This document shows positions 49,715 through 58,041 of a stretch of DNA of 64,000 nt, one piece after another. The DNA is taken from contig NZ_JADFCO010000063.1 in NCBI RefSeq assembly GCF_015356755.1, forward strand, positions 305,000-368,999, given 5' to 3'. Both the position numbers and the translations under genes were made by a program. Origin of the DNA: Nonlabens antarcticus. Lineage in GTDB: Bacteria > Bacteroidota > Bacteroidia > Flavobacteriales > Flavobacteriaceae. Position 1 is the stretch's first letter, and each line of letters opens with the position of its first letter. The notes under the pieces are model-generated. The model was given only the letters and a program-made list of their open reading frames with translations, was not told the DNA's origin and made no database searches.

Positions 49715-51262
49715 CTAGTGTTTAAAGTGCCTTGTCCCTGTAAAAACCATCGCAATGTCGTTTTTATTGCAATAATCTATAGAAAGTTGATCTTTTATCG
49801 AACCGCCAGGTTGTATAACGGTCTTAATTCCCGCGTTATCAGCAATTTCTACGCAATCTGGAAACGGAAAAAAAGCATCACTAGCCATTACAGCACCCGA
49901 CAGGTCAAAATTAAAGGATTGAGCCTTATGTATGGCCTGATTTAAGGCATCTACTCTCGAGGTTTGCCCAGTACCACTAGCACATAGTTGTTTCCCTTTC
50001 GCAAGTACAATAGTATTTGACTTGGTATGTTTACAGATTTTTGAAGCAAATAATAAATCTTCTACCTCTTCAGCAGTAGGTTTTTTATCTGTGGCATCCT
50101 GAAAATTCTCTTTTGAATCGGTTTTCAAGTTGGCATCCTGAACTAAATAACCATTTAATGATGCTCTAACTTCGGGTTTGTTGGTATTCCGCTTTCGCGA
50201 AAGCGCACCTTTTACAAGCTCCAGCATAATTCGGTTTTTCTTACTTTTCAATATTTCCAGTGCAGCATCTGAAAAGGAAGGTGCAATTACTACCTCACAA
50301 AACAAATCATTTATTTTCTCTGCGGTAGGAACATCAATCTCCACATTTGAAATTAAAATTCCACCAAATGCGGAAACTGGATCACCTGCCAACGCATCAA
50401 CGTAAGCCTGGTAAATTGTCTCACGTTGTGCGACACCACAAGCATTATTATGTTTAAAAATTGCAAACGTGGGCATATCGTCTATAAACTCACTCATCAA
50501 GTTTACCGCCGCATCAACGTCTAATAAGTTATTGTAAGACAACTCCTTACCGTGGTGCTTGATGAACATCTCATCAAAATTCCCATAAAACCACCCACGC
50601 TGGTGAGGGTTTTCTCCATATCGCAACGGCATCACATGCTGGTCACTTACCTTCAAAGATTTGAATGCTTCATCGCCAGAGAAGTAGTTGTAAATCGCGG
50701 CATCATAATGTGAGGAAACATCAAACGCTGTAGTTGCAAACTTCTTGCGTTGCTCCATAGTTGTTTCTCCATTACCTGCTTCTAGGACCTCTAGCAACTC
50801 TGTGTAATCCTGCATGGTAGCAATACAAAGTGTGTCTTTAAAATTTTTGGCCGCTGCTCTAATCAAAGAAATACCGCCTATATCTATCTTTTCAATAATA
50901 TCTTGCTCGTCTGCACCGCTGGCGACAGTATCTTCAAAGGGGTACAAATCTACAATCACAATATCTATCTGTGGGATATCATATTCCTTGATCTGAGCCG
51001 CATCAGTTTCATGATCACGTCTATTGAGAATCCCACCAAAAATTTTGGGATGCAAGGTTTTTACACGACCGCCTAAAATCGATGGGTATGAAGTGACATC
51101 TTCCACAGGAACCACGGGAATACCTAGATCTGTGATGAATTTTTCAGTACCACCGGTAGAATAAATGGTAATACCTAATTCATTCATTTTTTTTACGACA
51201 GGTTCTAATCCTTCTTTGTGGAAAACTGAGATTAAGGCGCTTTTTGCTTTGATGTGACTCAT
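49715..51262 (-). CDS. purH: Bifunctional purine enzyme PurH (AICAR transformylase / IMP cyclohydrolase)
   Basis: Catalyses the last two steps to IMP. The 515 residues hold an N-terminal MGS-like cyclohydrolase (about 1-190; STGGTEKFI, GGRVKTLHPKIFGGIL) and the transformylase with LRYGENPHQRGWFYG and FKHNNACGVA (catalytic Lys-His). A full palindrome copy encodes LSRKR at about 353-357 (KGALSRKRNTNKPEVRA), within a surface segment of the transformylase; I recall no such block in E. coli PurH. Upstream is a TATTTTTG box at 51294-51301. Confidence 0.96.
   Translation of the reverse strand: MSHIKAKSALISVFHKEGLEPVVKKMNELGITIYSTGGTEKFITDLGIPVVPVEDVTSYPSILGGRVKTLHPKIFGGILNRRDHETDAAQIKEYDIPQIDIVIVDLYPFEDTVASGADEQDIIEKIDIGGISLIRAAAKNFKDTLCIATMQDYTELLEVLEAGNGETTMEQRKKFATTAFDVSSHYDAAIYNYFSGDEAFKSLKVSDQHVMPLRYGENPHQRGWFYGNFDEMFIKHHGKELSYNNLLDVDAAVNLMSEFIDDMPTFAIFKHNNACGVAQRETIYQAYVDALAGDPVSAFGGILISNVEIDVPTAEKINDLFCEVVIAPSFSDAALEILKSKKNRIMLELVKGALSRKRNTNKPEVRASLNGYLVQDANLKTDSKENFQDATDKKPTAEEVEDLLFASKICKHTKSNTIVLAKGKQLCASGTGQTSRVDALNQAIHKAQSFNFDLSGAVMASDAFFPFPDCVEIADNAGIKTVIQPGGSIKDQLSIDYCNKNDIAMVFTGTRHFKH
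50190..50205. repeat. Dispersed palindrome copy (in purH)
   Basis: CGCTTTCGCGAAAGCG; encodes LSRKR in the transformylase part. Confidence 0.97.
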
Positions 51263-51293
51263 TATTTAAGTGCAAGATTAAATTAAGAAAGTG

Positions 51294-51301
51294 CAAAAAT
51301 A
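51294..51301 (-). promoter_or_regulatory. -7 box TATTTTTG for purH
   Basis: Exact TAnnTTTG on the minus strand, 31 bases before the purH ATG. The rest of the 263-base divergent gap to the ABC permease shows only its TAGCTTTG box. Confidence 0.55.
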
Positions 51302-51472
51302 ATCTAATGCCATAGCAATCGTGTTTTTTCCAACAAGAAGCTTTGACCGGTTTTGAACCATCGTTTAACAAGAGCGGTATTTCAATTGATTTCCATTTCT
51401 TTGTCTATAACTATATGTACTAACAAGAAATCGACGGCAATTAATTGGTTTCTAATTGTAACATTCTCAAAT

Positions 51473-51480
51473 TAGCTTTG
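51473..51480 (+). promoter_or_regulatory. -7 box TAGCTTTG for the MacB-type permease
   Basis: Exact TAnnTTTG, 45 bases before the ATG at 51526. Confidence 0.55.
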
Positions 51481-51525
51481 TCTAACCATTGGAAATATGT
51501 TCAAAACCTATAAAAACGCCTACGT

Positions 51526-52779
51526 ATGCTGATTTATCTAAGAGTACTTAAGGAGAGCTTCTTCTTTGCACTCAATGCACTACGTACCAATCTCTTACGA
51601 ACTTTTCTTTCTCTTCTAGGAGTGACTATTGGGATATTTGCGATTATAGGTGTTCTTGCTGCTATCGATTCTTTAGAAAACGAAATTAAAGATGGACTAA
51701 GCTCATTAGATATTTCTACGATTTATGTGTTGAAGATCTCTTTCGGCCCCACAGAATTAGAACCCTATCAATATCAAGATTTCCCTAATGTTAGTTATGA
51801 GGAATACCTGATGCTTAAGCGCAGCTTACCAGAACTTGATGCTATAACCTACACCTTTTTCACATCACCAGAGAACATAAAATTCGAGGATAAAACCGTC
51901 ACCGGAGTGGGGATACAACCACACACCGCTGATTTTTATGATCTTGAAAATTTAAAACTTGCTGACGGAAGGTTTTTTAGTGATTCAGAAGATGTGAGCG
52001 GTTCACCCGTTGTGGTATTAGGTTATGAGATTGCACAAAGTCTTTTTGACAGTGTTGACCCCATCGGAAAGCGCGTACGTATTTATGGTAATAAATTCAC
52101 TGTTATAGGTGTTCTTCAAAAAGAAGGTGCAGGCGCCTTCGGGCCTAGTAAGGATGAATCTGCTTATATTCCCGTGAACTTTATACGACGTATTTATAGC
52201 GATACTAATCCTAATACAACTACCGCTATGATTATGAAGCCTAAATCAGGCACAGACACCGATGAATTCATAGCGATGGTGGAACAAAAGCTAAGAAACT
52301 CCAGGGGATTAAAAGGAGATGATTTGAGCACTTTCTTTATCAACCCTTTAAAAGGATTTGCAGACTTTCTTGATGAAGTTACTGGGGTAATGACTTTAAT
52401 AGGAATAGTGATCTCCGGTTTCTCGATGCTGGTAGGCGGTTTTGGAATTGCAAACATCATGTTTGTGAGTGTCAAGGAACGAACCAACTTAATAGGAATC
52501 CAGAAATCGCTAGGGGCAAAACGCCGATTCATTCTTTCACAATTTCTTTTTGAGGCGGTTATTCTTGCTTTATTTGGTGGATTATTTGGATTGTTCTTTG
52601 TCTGGTTGGGAACTGTGATTGCAAATCTCGCAGTAGATGATTTTGAATTCATCCTTTCTATGAAAAATGTCATTCTAGGTACTAGTATATCTGCAGTTAT
52701 AGGATTGATTGCTGGGATTATACCTGCTTTTGTAGCAGCAAAACTTGATCCAGTAGAAGCAATCCGTACGGGAATGTAA
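51526..52779 (+). CDS. MacB-type ABC transporter permease (FtsX domain)
   Basis: A 417-residue inner-membrane protein with the MacB arrangement: first helix LLRTFLSLLGVTIGIFAIIGVLAAID, a periplasmic MacB_PCD domain (about 50-270, with GRFFSDSEDVSGSPVVVLGYEIAQSLF and GKRVRIYGNKFTVIGVL), then three helices of the FtsX domain (SMLVGGFGIANIMFVSVKERTNLIGIQKSLGAKRRFIL is typical). Members use mechanotransmission to export peptides, lipoproteins or toxins. No ATPase or membrane-fusion gene is adjacent, so the substrate is open. Transcribed ahead of mvaD but with a separate TATCTTTG box between. Confidence 0.92.
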   Translation: MLIYLRVLKESFFFALNALRTNLLRTFLSLLGVTIGIFAIIGVLAAIDSLENEIKDGLSSLDISTIYVLKISFGPTELEPYQYQDFPNVSYEEYLMLKRSLPELDAITYTFFTSPENIKFEDKTVTGVGIQPHTADFYDLENLKLADGRFFSDSEDVSGSPVVVLGYEIAQSLFDSVDPIGKRVRIYGNKFTVIGVLQKEGAGAFGPSKDESAYIPVNFIRRIYSDTNPNTTTAMIMKPKSGTDTDEFIAMVEQKLRNSRGLKGDDLSTFFINPLKGFADFLDEVTGVMTLIGIVISGFSMLVGGFGIANIMFVSVKERTNLIGIQKSLGAKRRFILSQFLFEAVILALFGGLFGLFFVWLGTVIANLAVDDFEFILSMKNVILGTSISAVIGLIAGIIPAFVAAKLDPVEAIRTGM

Positions 52780-52844
52780 TTCTAGTTTTTTGAGAATAGT
52801 TTTTGAAAAAGAGAATCCATAAAGGAACTATCTGCCCTAAATCT

Positions 52845-52852
52845 TATCTTTG
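52845..52852 (+). promoter_or_regulatory. -7 box TATCTTTG for mvaD
   Basis: Exact TAnnTTTG about 20 bases before the mvaD start. An AAAGGA stretch at 52861-52866 sits at a proper distance from the TTG at 52872 and could be a ribosome-binding site, unusual in this phylum. Confidence 0.55.
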
Positions 52853-52871
52853 TTAGAAATAAAAGGATCCA

Positions 52872-53930
52872 TTGGAAACCGAATTTGTACTACGTACTTC
52901 CCATAAAAACTTAGAGCACATAACCGCCACCTGGCAAGCGCCATCTAATATCGCGCTGGTCAAATACTGGGGAAAACATGGTGTTCAATTGCCCGCAAAC
53001 CCATCCATTAGCTTTACCCTAAACAATTGTAAAACCATTACAAAAGTTACCGCTAAAAAAGCTGCTGCTTTAGATTTTGAAATATTGTTAGATGGTGTTG
53101 CTAAATCCAGTTTTGCTCCTAAGATTAAATCCTATTTCAACAGAATCAAGGAATATTCACCGTGGATCAATAATTACCATTTTACTATAGAAACTACAAA
53201 CACATTCCCGCATAGTAGCGGTATTGCAAGTAGTGCCAGCAGTATGGCTGCACTTTCCTCCTGCCTCATGGATATGGAAGGCCAGCTTACCGGACAGAAA
53301 ATGGCTATGAAAAAAGCTAGTTTTCTGGCGAGGTTAGGGTCTGGCAGTGCTTGTCGCAGTCTAGAAGGCAAACTTGTTGTATGGGGAAATCATGACGACA
53401 CTCCCGGTAGCTCAGATCTCTATGGCATTGATGTTAGCGGTGATTTGCATCCTGTATTTCAAGATTATCAAGACACCATCTTGTTAGTGGATAAGGGCGA
53501 GAAAACTGTAAGTTCAACAGTAGGCCATGAGCTTATGAACGAGCACGCTTTCGCGAAAGCGAGATTTCATCAAGCCCACAGCAACTTGACAAAAATTAAG
53601 AACTGTTTGAAAGAAGGCGATGTGGAAGGATTTATTAAAATTACCGAAAGTGAGGCGTTAACATTACACGCGATGATGATGACATCTCACCCCTATTTTA
53701 TACTGATGAAACCCAATACCTTGTCGATAATCGATGAAATCTGGAAGTATCGTAAGGAAACTAGCGTGCCTGTCTGCTTCACGCTAGACGCCGGCGCTAA
53801 CGTACACATGCTCTATCCCGCTGACCATAAGGAGTCTGTAGACGATTTGATTAAAAGTAAATTAGCGAGATATTGCCAAAATGAACAGTATATTTGCGAT
53901 CAATTAGGCAGTGGCGCCACAACAGTCTAG
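52872..53930 (+). CDS. mvaD: Diphosphomevalonate decarboxylase
   Basis: Final step of the mevalonate pathway, making isopentenyl diphosphate with ATP. The 352-residue GHMP protein has APSNIALVKYWGK (about 25-37), NTFPHSSGIASSASSMAAL (ATP loop), GSGSACRS and the late DAGANVHMLYP. The start codon appears to be TTG at 52872, supported by the AAAGGA stretch before it; the first 20 residues are not conserved. A full palindrome copy encodes AFAKA at 225-229. Mevalonate kinase follows 9 bases later. Confidence 0.94.
   Translation: METEFVLRTSHKNLEHITATWQAPSNIALVKYWGKHGVQLPANPSISFTLNNCKTITKVTAKKAAALDFEILLDGVAKSSFAPKIKSYFNRIKEYSPWINNYHFTIETTNTFPHSSGIASSASSMAALSSCLMDMEGQLTGQKMAMKKASFLARLGSGSACRSLEGKLVVWGNHDDTPGSSDLYGIDVSGDLHPVFQDYQDTILLVDKGEKTVSSTVGHELMNEHAFAKARFHQAHSNLTKIKNCLKEGDVEGFIKITESEALTLHAMMMTSHPYFILMKPNTLSIIDEIWKYRKETSVPVCFTLDAGANVHMLYPADHKESVDDLIKSKLARYCQNEQYICDQLGSGATTV
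53546..53561. repeat. Dispersed palindrome copy (in mvaD)
   Basis: CGCTTTCGCGAAAGCG; encodes AFAKA in NEHAFAKARFH. Confidence 0.97.
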
Positions 53931-53939
53931 AAAACAAGT

Positions 53940-54878
53940 ATGAAAGGACCATTATTTTATTCAAAGATTCTTCTTTTCGGAGAATATGGTATTATCAAGG
54001 ACTCTAAGGGACTTTCTATACCTTATAATTTTTATAAAGGCGCGCTAAAAATTACTAAAGATCCGGACGAAAAAGCACAGGATTCTAATCGCAGTCTTGC
54101 TCGTTTTGCCACTTACATTGAGCAATTAGCGCTCAATGATATTGATTTTCCGTTATTTGACGTTAGTTCCATGAGAGCTGACATCGATGCAGGAATGTAC
54201 TTTGACTCCAGTATACCACAAGGATATGGCGTGGGAAGTAGTGGTGCTCTTGTAGCTTCCATTTATGATAAATATGCGACGGATAAAATAACCGTTCTTG
54301 AAAATCTAACCCGGGAAAAACTTTTGGTGCTTAAAGATATTTTCGGTAAAATGGAAAGCTTCTTTCACGGTAAAAGTTCTGGACTTGACCCATTGAATAG
54401 TTATTTAAGCCTACCTATACTCATTAATAGCAATAGGGACATTGAACCTGCTGGAATCCCGTCACAACTGGCCACAGGCAGCGGTGCTGTATTTTTATTA
54501 GATTCTGGAATCGTGGGGGAAACTGCACCCATGGTAAATATCTTTATGGAAAACATGAAGAAAGAAGGATTCCGTAAAATGTTGAAAGAACAGTTTGTAA
54601 AATATACTGATCTCTGCGTGGAAGATTTCCTAAGCGGTAACGTAAAGGGACTTTTTGGTAATGTAAAAAAATTGTCAGGTACTGTTCTGGATAACTTCAA
54701 ACCTATGATTCCTGCTCAATTCCATGAGCTTTGGAAAAGCGGACTGGATTCAGGAGACTACTACTTGAAGCTTTGCGGCTCAGGTGGCGGCGGATACATT
54801 CTAGGTTTCACGGAAGATCTGGATAAGGCAGAAAAAGCATTGAAAGACTACAAACTTGAGGTTGTCTACAATTTTTAG
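53940..54878 (+). CDS. mvk: Mevalonate kinase
   Basis: Phosphorylates mevalonate at the C5 hydroxyl. The 312 residues show the three GHMP motifs: KILLFGEYGIIKDSKGLSIP, PQGYGVGSSGALVASIYD (ATP loop about 95-111) and LCGSGGGGYILGF near the end; the catalytic Asp is in HGKSSGLDPLNSY. It pairs with mvaD in an operon ended by a strong terminator. It is distinct from the GYDIA kinase at 27.7 kb. Confidence 0.9.
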   Translation: MKGPLFYSKILLFGEYGIIKDSKGLSIPYNFYKGALKITKDPDEKAQDSNRSLARFATYIEQLALNDIDFPLFDVSSMRADIDAGMYFDSSIPQGYGVGSSGALVASIYDKYATDKITVLENLTREKLLVLKDIFGKMESFFHGKSSGLDPLNSYLSLPILINSNRDIEPAGIPSQLATGSGAVFLLDSGIVGETAPMVNIFMENMKKEGFRKMLKEQFVKYTDLCVEDFLSGNVKGLFGNVKKLSGTVLDNFKPMIPAQFHELWKSGLDSGDYYLKLCGSGGGGYILGFTEDLDKAEKALKDYKLEVVYNF

Positions 54879-54901
54879 ATAGCTCCTAGATTTTAAAAAA
54901 T

Positions 54902-54938
54902 AAAAAAGCTCTGAAACCAAAGGTTTCAGAGCTTTTTT
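54902..54938 (+). terminator. Terminator after mevalonate kinase
   Basis: AGCTCTGAAACC (54907-54918), loop AAA, GGTTTCAGAGCT (54922-54933), with A- and T-runs around it; strong, possibly bidirectional. It could also end the convergent M16 peptidase transcript. Confidence 0.95.
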
Positions 54939-55095
54939 ATTGAAGTCTAGTCTTAATATTTCTGGTGCTTTTTTTAGATTTCAAGATCTCTAATTTAAAT
55001 CAGGGTGTACAGCTCCCTCAGAAATTGCAGTTCAAAATGCTATTTAAAAAACACGGCTCAAAGCTTGTTCCTGTTTGCCAGCTTAAAATCCAATT

Positions 55096-57909
55096 TTAAT
55101 TAAGCTTAATAGGCTCACCATACCCCAGCTCTTTCATTTTTTCTAATTGTGTGGCAGCATCACCTACAATCAAGTAAATCATTTTATCTGGAGTCAAGTA
55201 TTGTTGTGCGAGCTCCTTAATTCTTGCAACTGTCATTTCTTCCACTGTTTTTAATTGACGTCTCGCATAATCTTCTGGCTGGTTGTATTTATCTATTATA
55301 GTAAGCATTCCTAATTTAGCTTGAGCAGTTTCAAAACTTAAGGCCTTAGATTTAATCAAGAAACTTTTTGATACTTCCAAGTCTTTGCTATTGAAATCAT
55401 TACCGTAGTTTTCAAGGATTTCTTTAATCAACTTCGAGGATTCAAAAGTTACATTAGAACGTACTCCACTGGTAATAGAGAATGGGCCTTTGAACTTTGA
55501 TCCAGAAAAGCCAGACCTAATTCCATATGTGTATCCTTTTCCTTCCCGCAACTGTTGCGTTAATTGAGAAGCAAAACTACCACCACCCAAACGATAGTTC
55601 ATAACCTGAGCTGGGTAAAAATCTGCATCTGTATAGGATAAAGCAGGATACCCAAAACTTAAGACCGATTGCTTTGCTCCCGGTACATCATAGAAATACA
55701 CCTTTGATTCCTTCACTTCTGATATCTCAGCAATTTCAGGGATGGATACCTCTTTAGATTTCCATTTTATAATAAGCGGTTGGAGCGCTTTTGTAACTTC
55801 GCTTTTTGAAACAGCACCTACTACACGATAGCTGGTTACATTAGGAGAGATATAGTTGTTGTAATAACTCTTCAAATCTTCTATCCCGATTTTTTCGATA
55901 GATTCCTGAGTACCTATATTGTTTTGGGCGAGAATATGATTTTTACCATAAATCAGCTTTGAGAATTCGTTTGAAGCAATGCTATTGGGATCTGATTTCT
56001 GTTGCGTCAACTGGCTGGATGTACTTTGTTTAAGCAGGTCAAATTCTGTAATATCCCATCGTGGTTCTGTAATGATTTCAGTAATTAGCTTCATTAATTC
56101 ATCGTAGTTACGTTTTAGTACCGTTGCATTTAAGCTGATATCCTGATCGCCAGATGAAATATAAATAGAGGCACCCAGATCATCTAAGGCTTGTTCCAGC
56201 TGCTCTGTAGTCTTTGTTTTTGTTCCTTTGAGCATCATTTTAGACAGCAAATTAGAAACACCTATGGTGGCAGGGTTTTCCAGCAACATACCTCCTTTAA
56301 TATCCATATTTATAGTAACGAGTGGTACTTCATCATTAGAAATTCCGAAGATTTTGATTCCAGAATTCGTCTCATTTTTCCAAATTTCGGGAATCACTAA
56401 TTCTAATTTAGAGCCATATTCTGGTTCTACAGTGCGGTCAAAACTGGAATAAGTACGTTCGTAATTAGCAACAACGTTGGGATCAACTTCTGATCCTGGA
56501 TTGTTTTCAATCTTCTCTTCAACAACTTCCGCTGGTTTTGAATCTGCTAAGGCTAGATTTGCGGCTCCTTTTGGAACGAAACTGGTGGCTATGTAATTCT
56601 TGTTTTTGATATACTTGTTGTAAACAGCCATAACATCCCCAGCCGTTACTTGCTGTATCATCTTAAGATCCTTGTTGATGTAGCTGGCATCACCAGCAAA
56701 TATTTCATATTGCGCCAGCTGAAAACCTTTACCTAAAACACTGGAAAGGCTCCTGTAAAAGCTAGTTTCTTGTTGGGCTTTTATACGATCAAGATCTGCT
56801 GCAGAAATTCCTTCTTTCTCAAAGTTTGCGAGCCCTATATAAATAGCGTCCTGAACTTTGTTCAACTGGATGCCATCATAGGCGCGCACACTTAATTCAA
56901 TCTCGCCAGCAAGCTCAGAATTCTGGTCACTCATGGATACTCGATTGCTAAGCTTTAAACTATCCACCAAAACTTTATTCAGAGGTGCTGCTTTACCAGA
57001 AGAAAGGTAGGATGACAATATTCCCAATGCATATGAATCCTTGCTATAAACAGGAGTACCGGGCCATGTCATGGTAAGTTGTGGCAAGGCTGCAAAATTG
57101 TCCTCATAATAGAGTTTCTTAGATTGAGTGAGTTGAACAGGTTGCTTTGCAATAACATCCACCGGTGCGCCAGATGGAATTTCAGAAAAGTATTTTTTGA
57201 TCCATTCCTTAGCTTGTGTCTTGTCAAAATCTCCAGCAATGGTAAGCACTGTATTGTTAGGCGTGTACCATTTTTTATAAAATTCCTTCACATCTTCAAC
57301 GGTGGCATTTTGTAAATCTTCTAGTGAACCTATTACTTGCCAGTTATAAGGATGATTTTCTGGGTATAGATTCTTCCCTACGACATAGCCCTCATGACCA
57401 TACGGACGATTATCGACTCCTTGACGTTTCTCATTTTTTACAACTTGTTTTTCTTTGGCCAAAACAGGCTCTGTAACTGTATTTATAAAATAGCCCAATT
57501 TGTCTGCTTCAGCCCAGATCATTTTTTCTAGTGCATCACTAGGAACTGTCTGAAAATAGTTGGTACGATCTCGGTTTGTGGATCCATTAGCTCCTGAACC
57601 ACCTATACGGGCACTCATCGCATCAAGACCACCCTTGCCCAGGTTTTCAGATTCTAGAAACAGTAGATGTTCGAATAAATGTGCAAAACCAGTACGACCT
57701 TCCTTCTCTCTTGCAGATCCTACATGCGCTGTTAGCGCAACTGCAACAATAGGATCTGAATGGTCTTCATGTAATAATATAGTGAGACCATTTTTCAATT
57801 GATAGCGTTCTACGTCAATTTTAAACTCGTCAGAGCTCTGTTGCGCCATAGAAAATATAGATGCAAAAGCAAATAATAGTAGGTTGCAGTTTCTAATTAA
57901 GTATTTCAT
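55096..57909 (-). CDS. M16 family zinc metallopeptidase, tandem-domain
   Basis: Periplasmic pitrilysin-type peptidase of 937 residues. Signal peptide ends SMAQ. The N-terminal M16 unit has the inverted zinc motif in FAHLFEHLLFLE (HxxEH) and a downstream Glu in EKQVVKNEKRQGVDNRPYG. The second half (from about 500) is a second M16 pair without a zinc motif, expected to close the chamber. Such proteins degrade small peptides. Transcribed alone, behind the terminator of the PorP/OmpA operon. Confidence 0.93.
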   Translation of the reverse strand: MKYLIRNCNLLLFAFASIFSMAQQSSDEFKIDVERYQLKNGLTILLHEDHSDPIVAVALTAHVGSAREKEGRTGFAHLFEHLLFLESENLGKGGLDAMSARIGGSGANGSTNRDRTNYFQTVPSDALEKMIWAEADKLGYFINTVTEPVLAKEKQVVKNEKRQGVDNRPYGHEGYVVGKNLYPENHPYNWQVIGSLEDLQNATVEDVKEFYKKWYTPNNTVLTIAGDFDKTQAKEWIKKYFSEIPSGAPVDVIAKQPVQLTQSKKLYYEDNFAALPQLTMTWPGTPVYSKDSYALGILSSYLSSGKAAPLNKVLVDSLKLSNRVSMSDQNSELAGEIELSVRAYDGIQLNKVQDAIYIGLANFEKEGISAADLDRIKAQQETSFYRSLSSVLGKGFQLAQYEIFAGDASYINKDLKMIQQVTAGDVMAVYNKYIKNKNYIATSFVPKGAANLALADSKPAEVVEEKIENNPGSEVDPNVVANYERTYSSFDRTVEPEYGSKLELVIPEIWKNETNSGIKIFGISNDEVPLVTINMDIKGGMLLENPATIGVSNLLSKMMLKGTKTKTTEQLEQALDDLGASIYISSGDQDISLNATVLKRNYDELMKLITEIITEPRWDITEFDLLKQSTSSQLTQQKSDPNSIASNEFSKLIYGKNHILAQNNIGTQESIEKIGIEDLKSYYNNYISPNVTSYRVVGAVSKSEVTKALQPLIIKWKSKEVSIPEIAEISEVKESKVYFYDVPGAKQSVLSFGYPALSYTDADFYPAQVMNYRLGGGSFASQLTQQLREGKGYTYGIRSGFSGSKFKGPFSITSGVRSNVTFESSKLIKEILENYGNDFNSKDLEVSKSFLIKSKALSFETAQAKLGMLTIIDKYNQPEDYARRQLKTVEEMTVARIKELAQQYLTPDKMIYLIVGDAATQLEKMKELGYGEPIKLN

Positions 57910-57960
57910 AGAAGAAGGTTTATAATGCGATAAATTTACGACATACGCCTATAGAATCTA

Positions 57961-57990
57961 AAAGAGCCGCTTATAAATAAGCGGCTCTTT
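57961..57990 (-). terminator. Terminator after the OmpA-family gene
   Basis: Perfect 13-base stem AAAGAGCCGCTTA (57961-57973) / TAAGCGGCTCTTT (57978-57990) with loop TAAA. It lies 52 bases beyond the stop codon of the OmpA gene, after another palindrome copy. Confidence 0.9.
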
Positions 57991-58017
57991 GAAAAAGTAT
58001 TGATGTTGTAGTTAATT

Positions 58018-58033
58018 CGCTTTCGCGAAAGCG
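58018..58033. repeat. Dispersed palindrome copy, intergenic
   Basis: CGCTTTCGCGAAAGCG, extended to TTCGC...GCGA, 8 bases past the OmpA-family stop codon. Confidence 0.97.
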
Positions 58034-58041
58034 AGATCACG

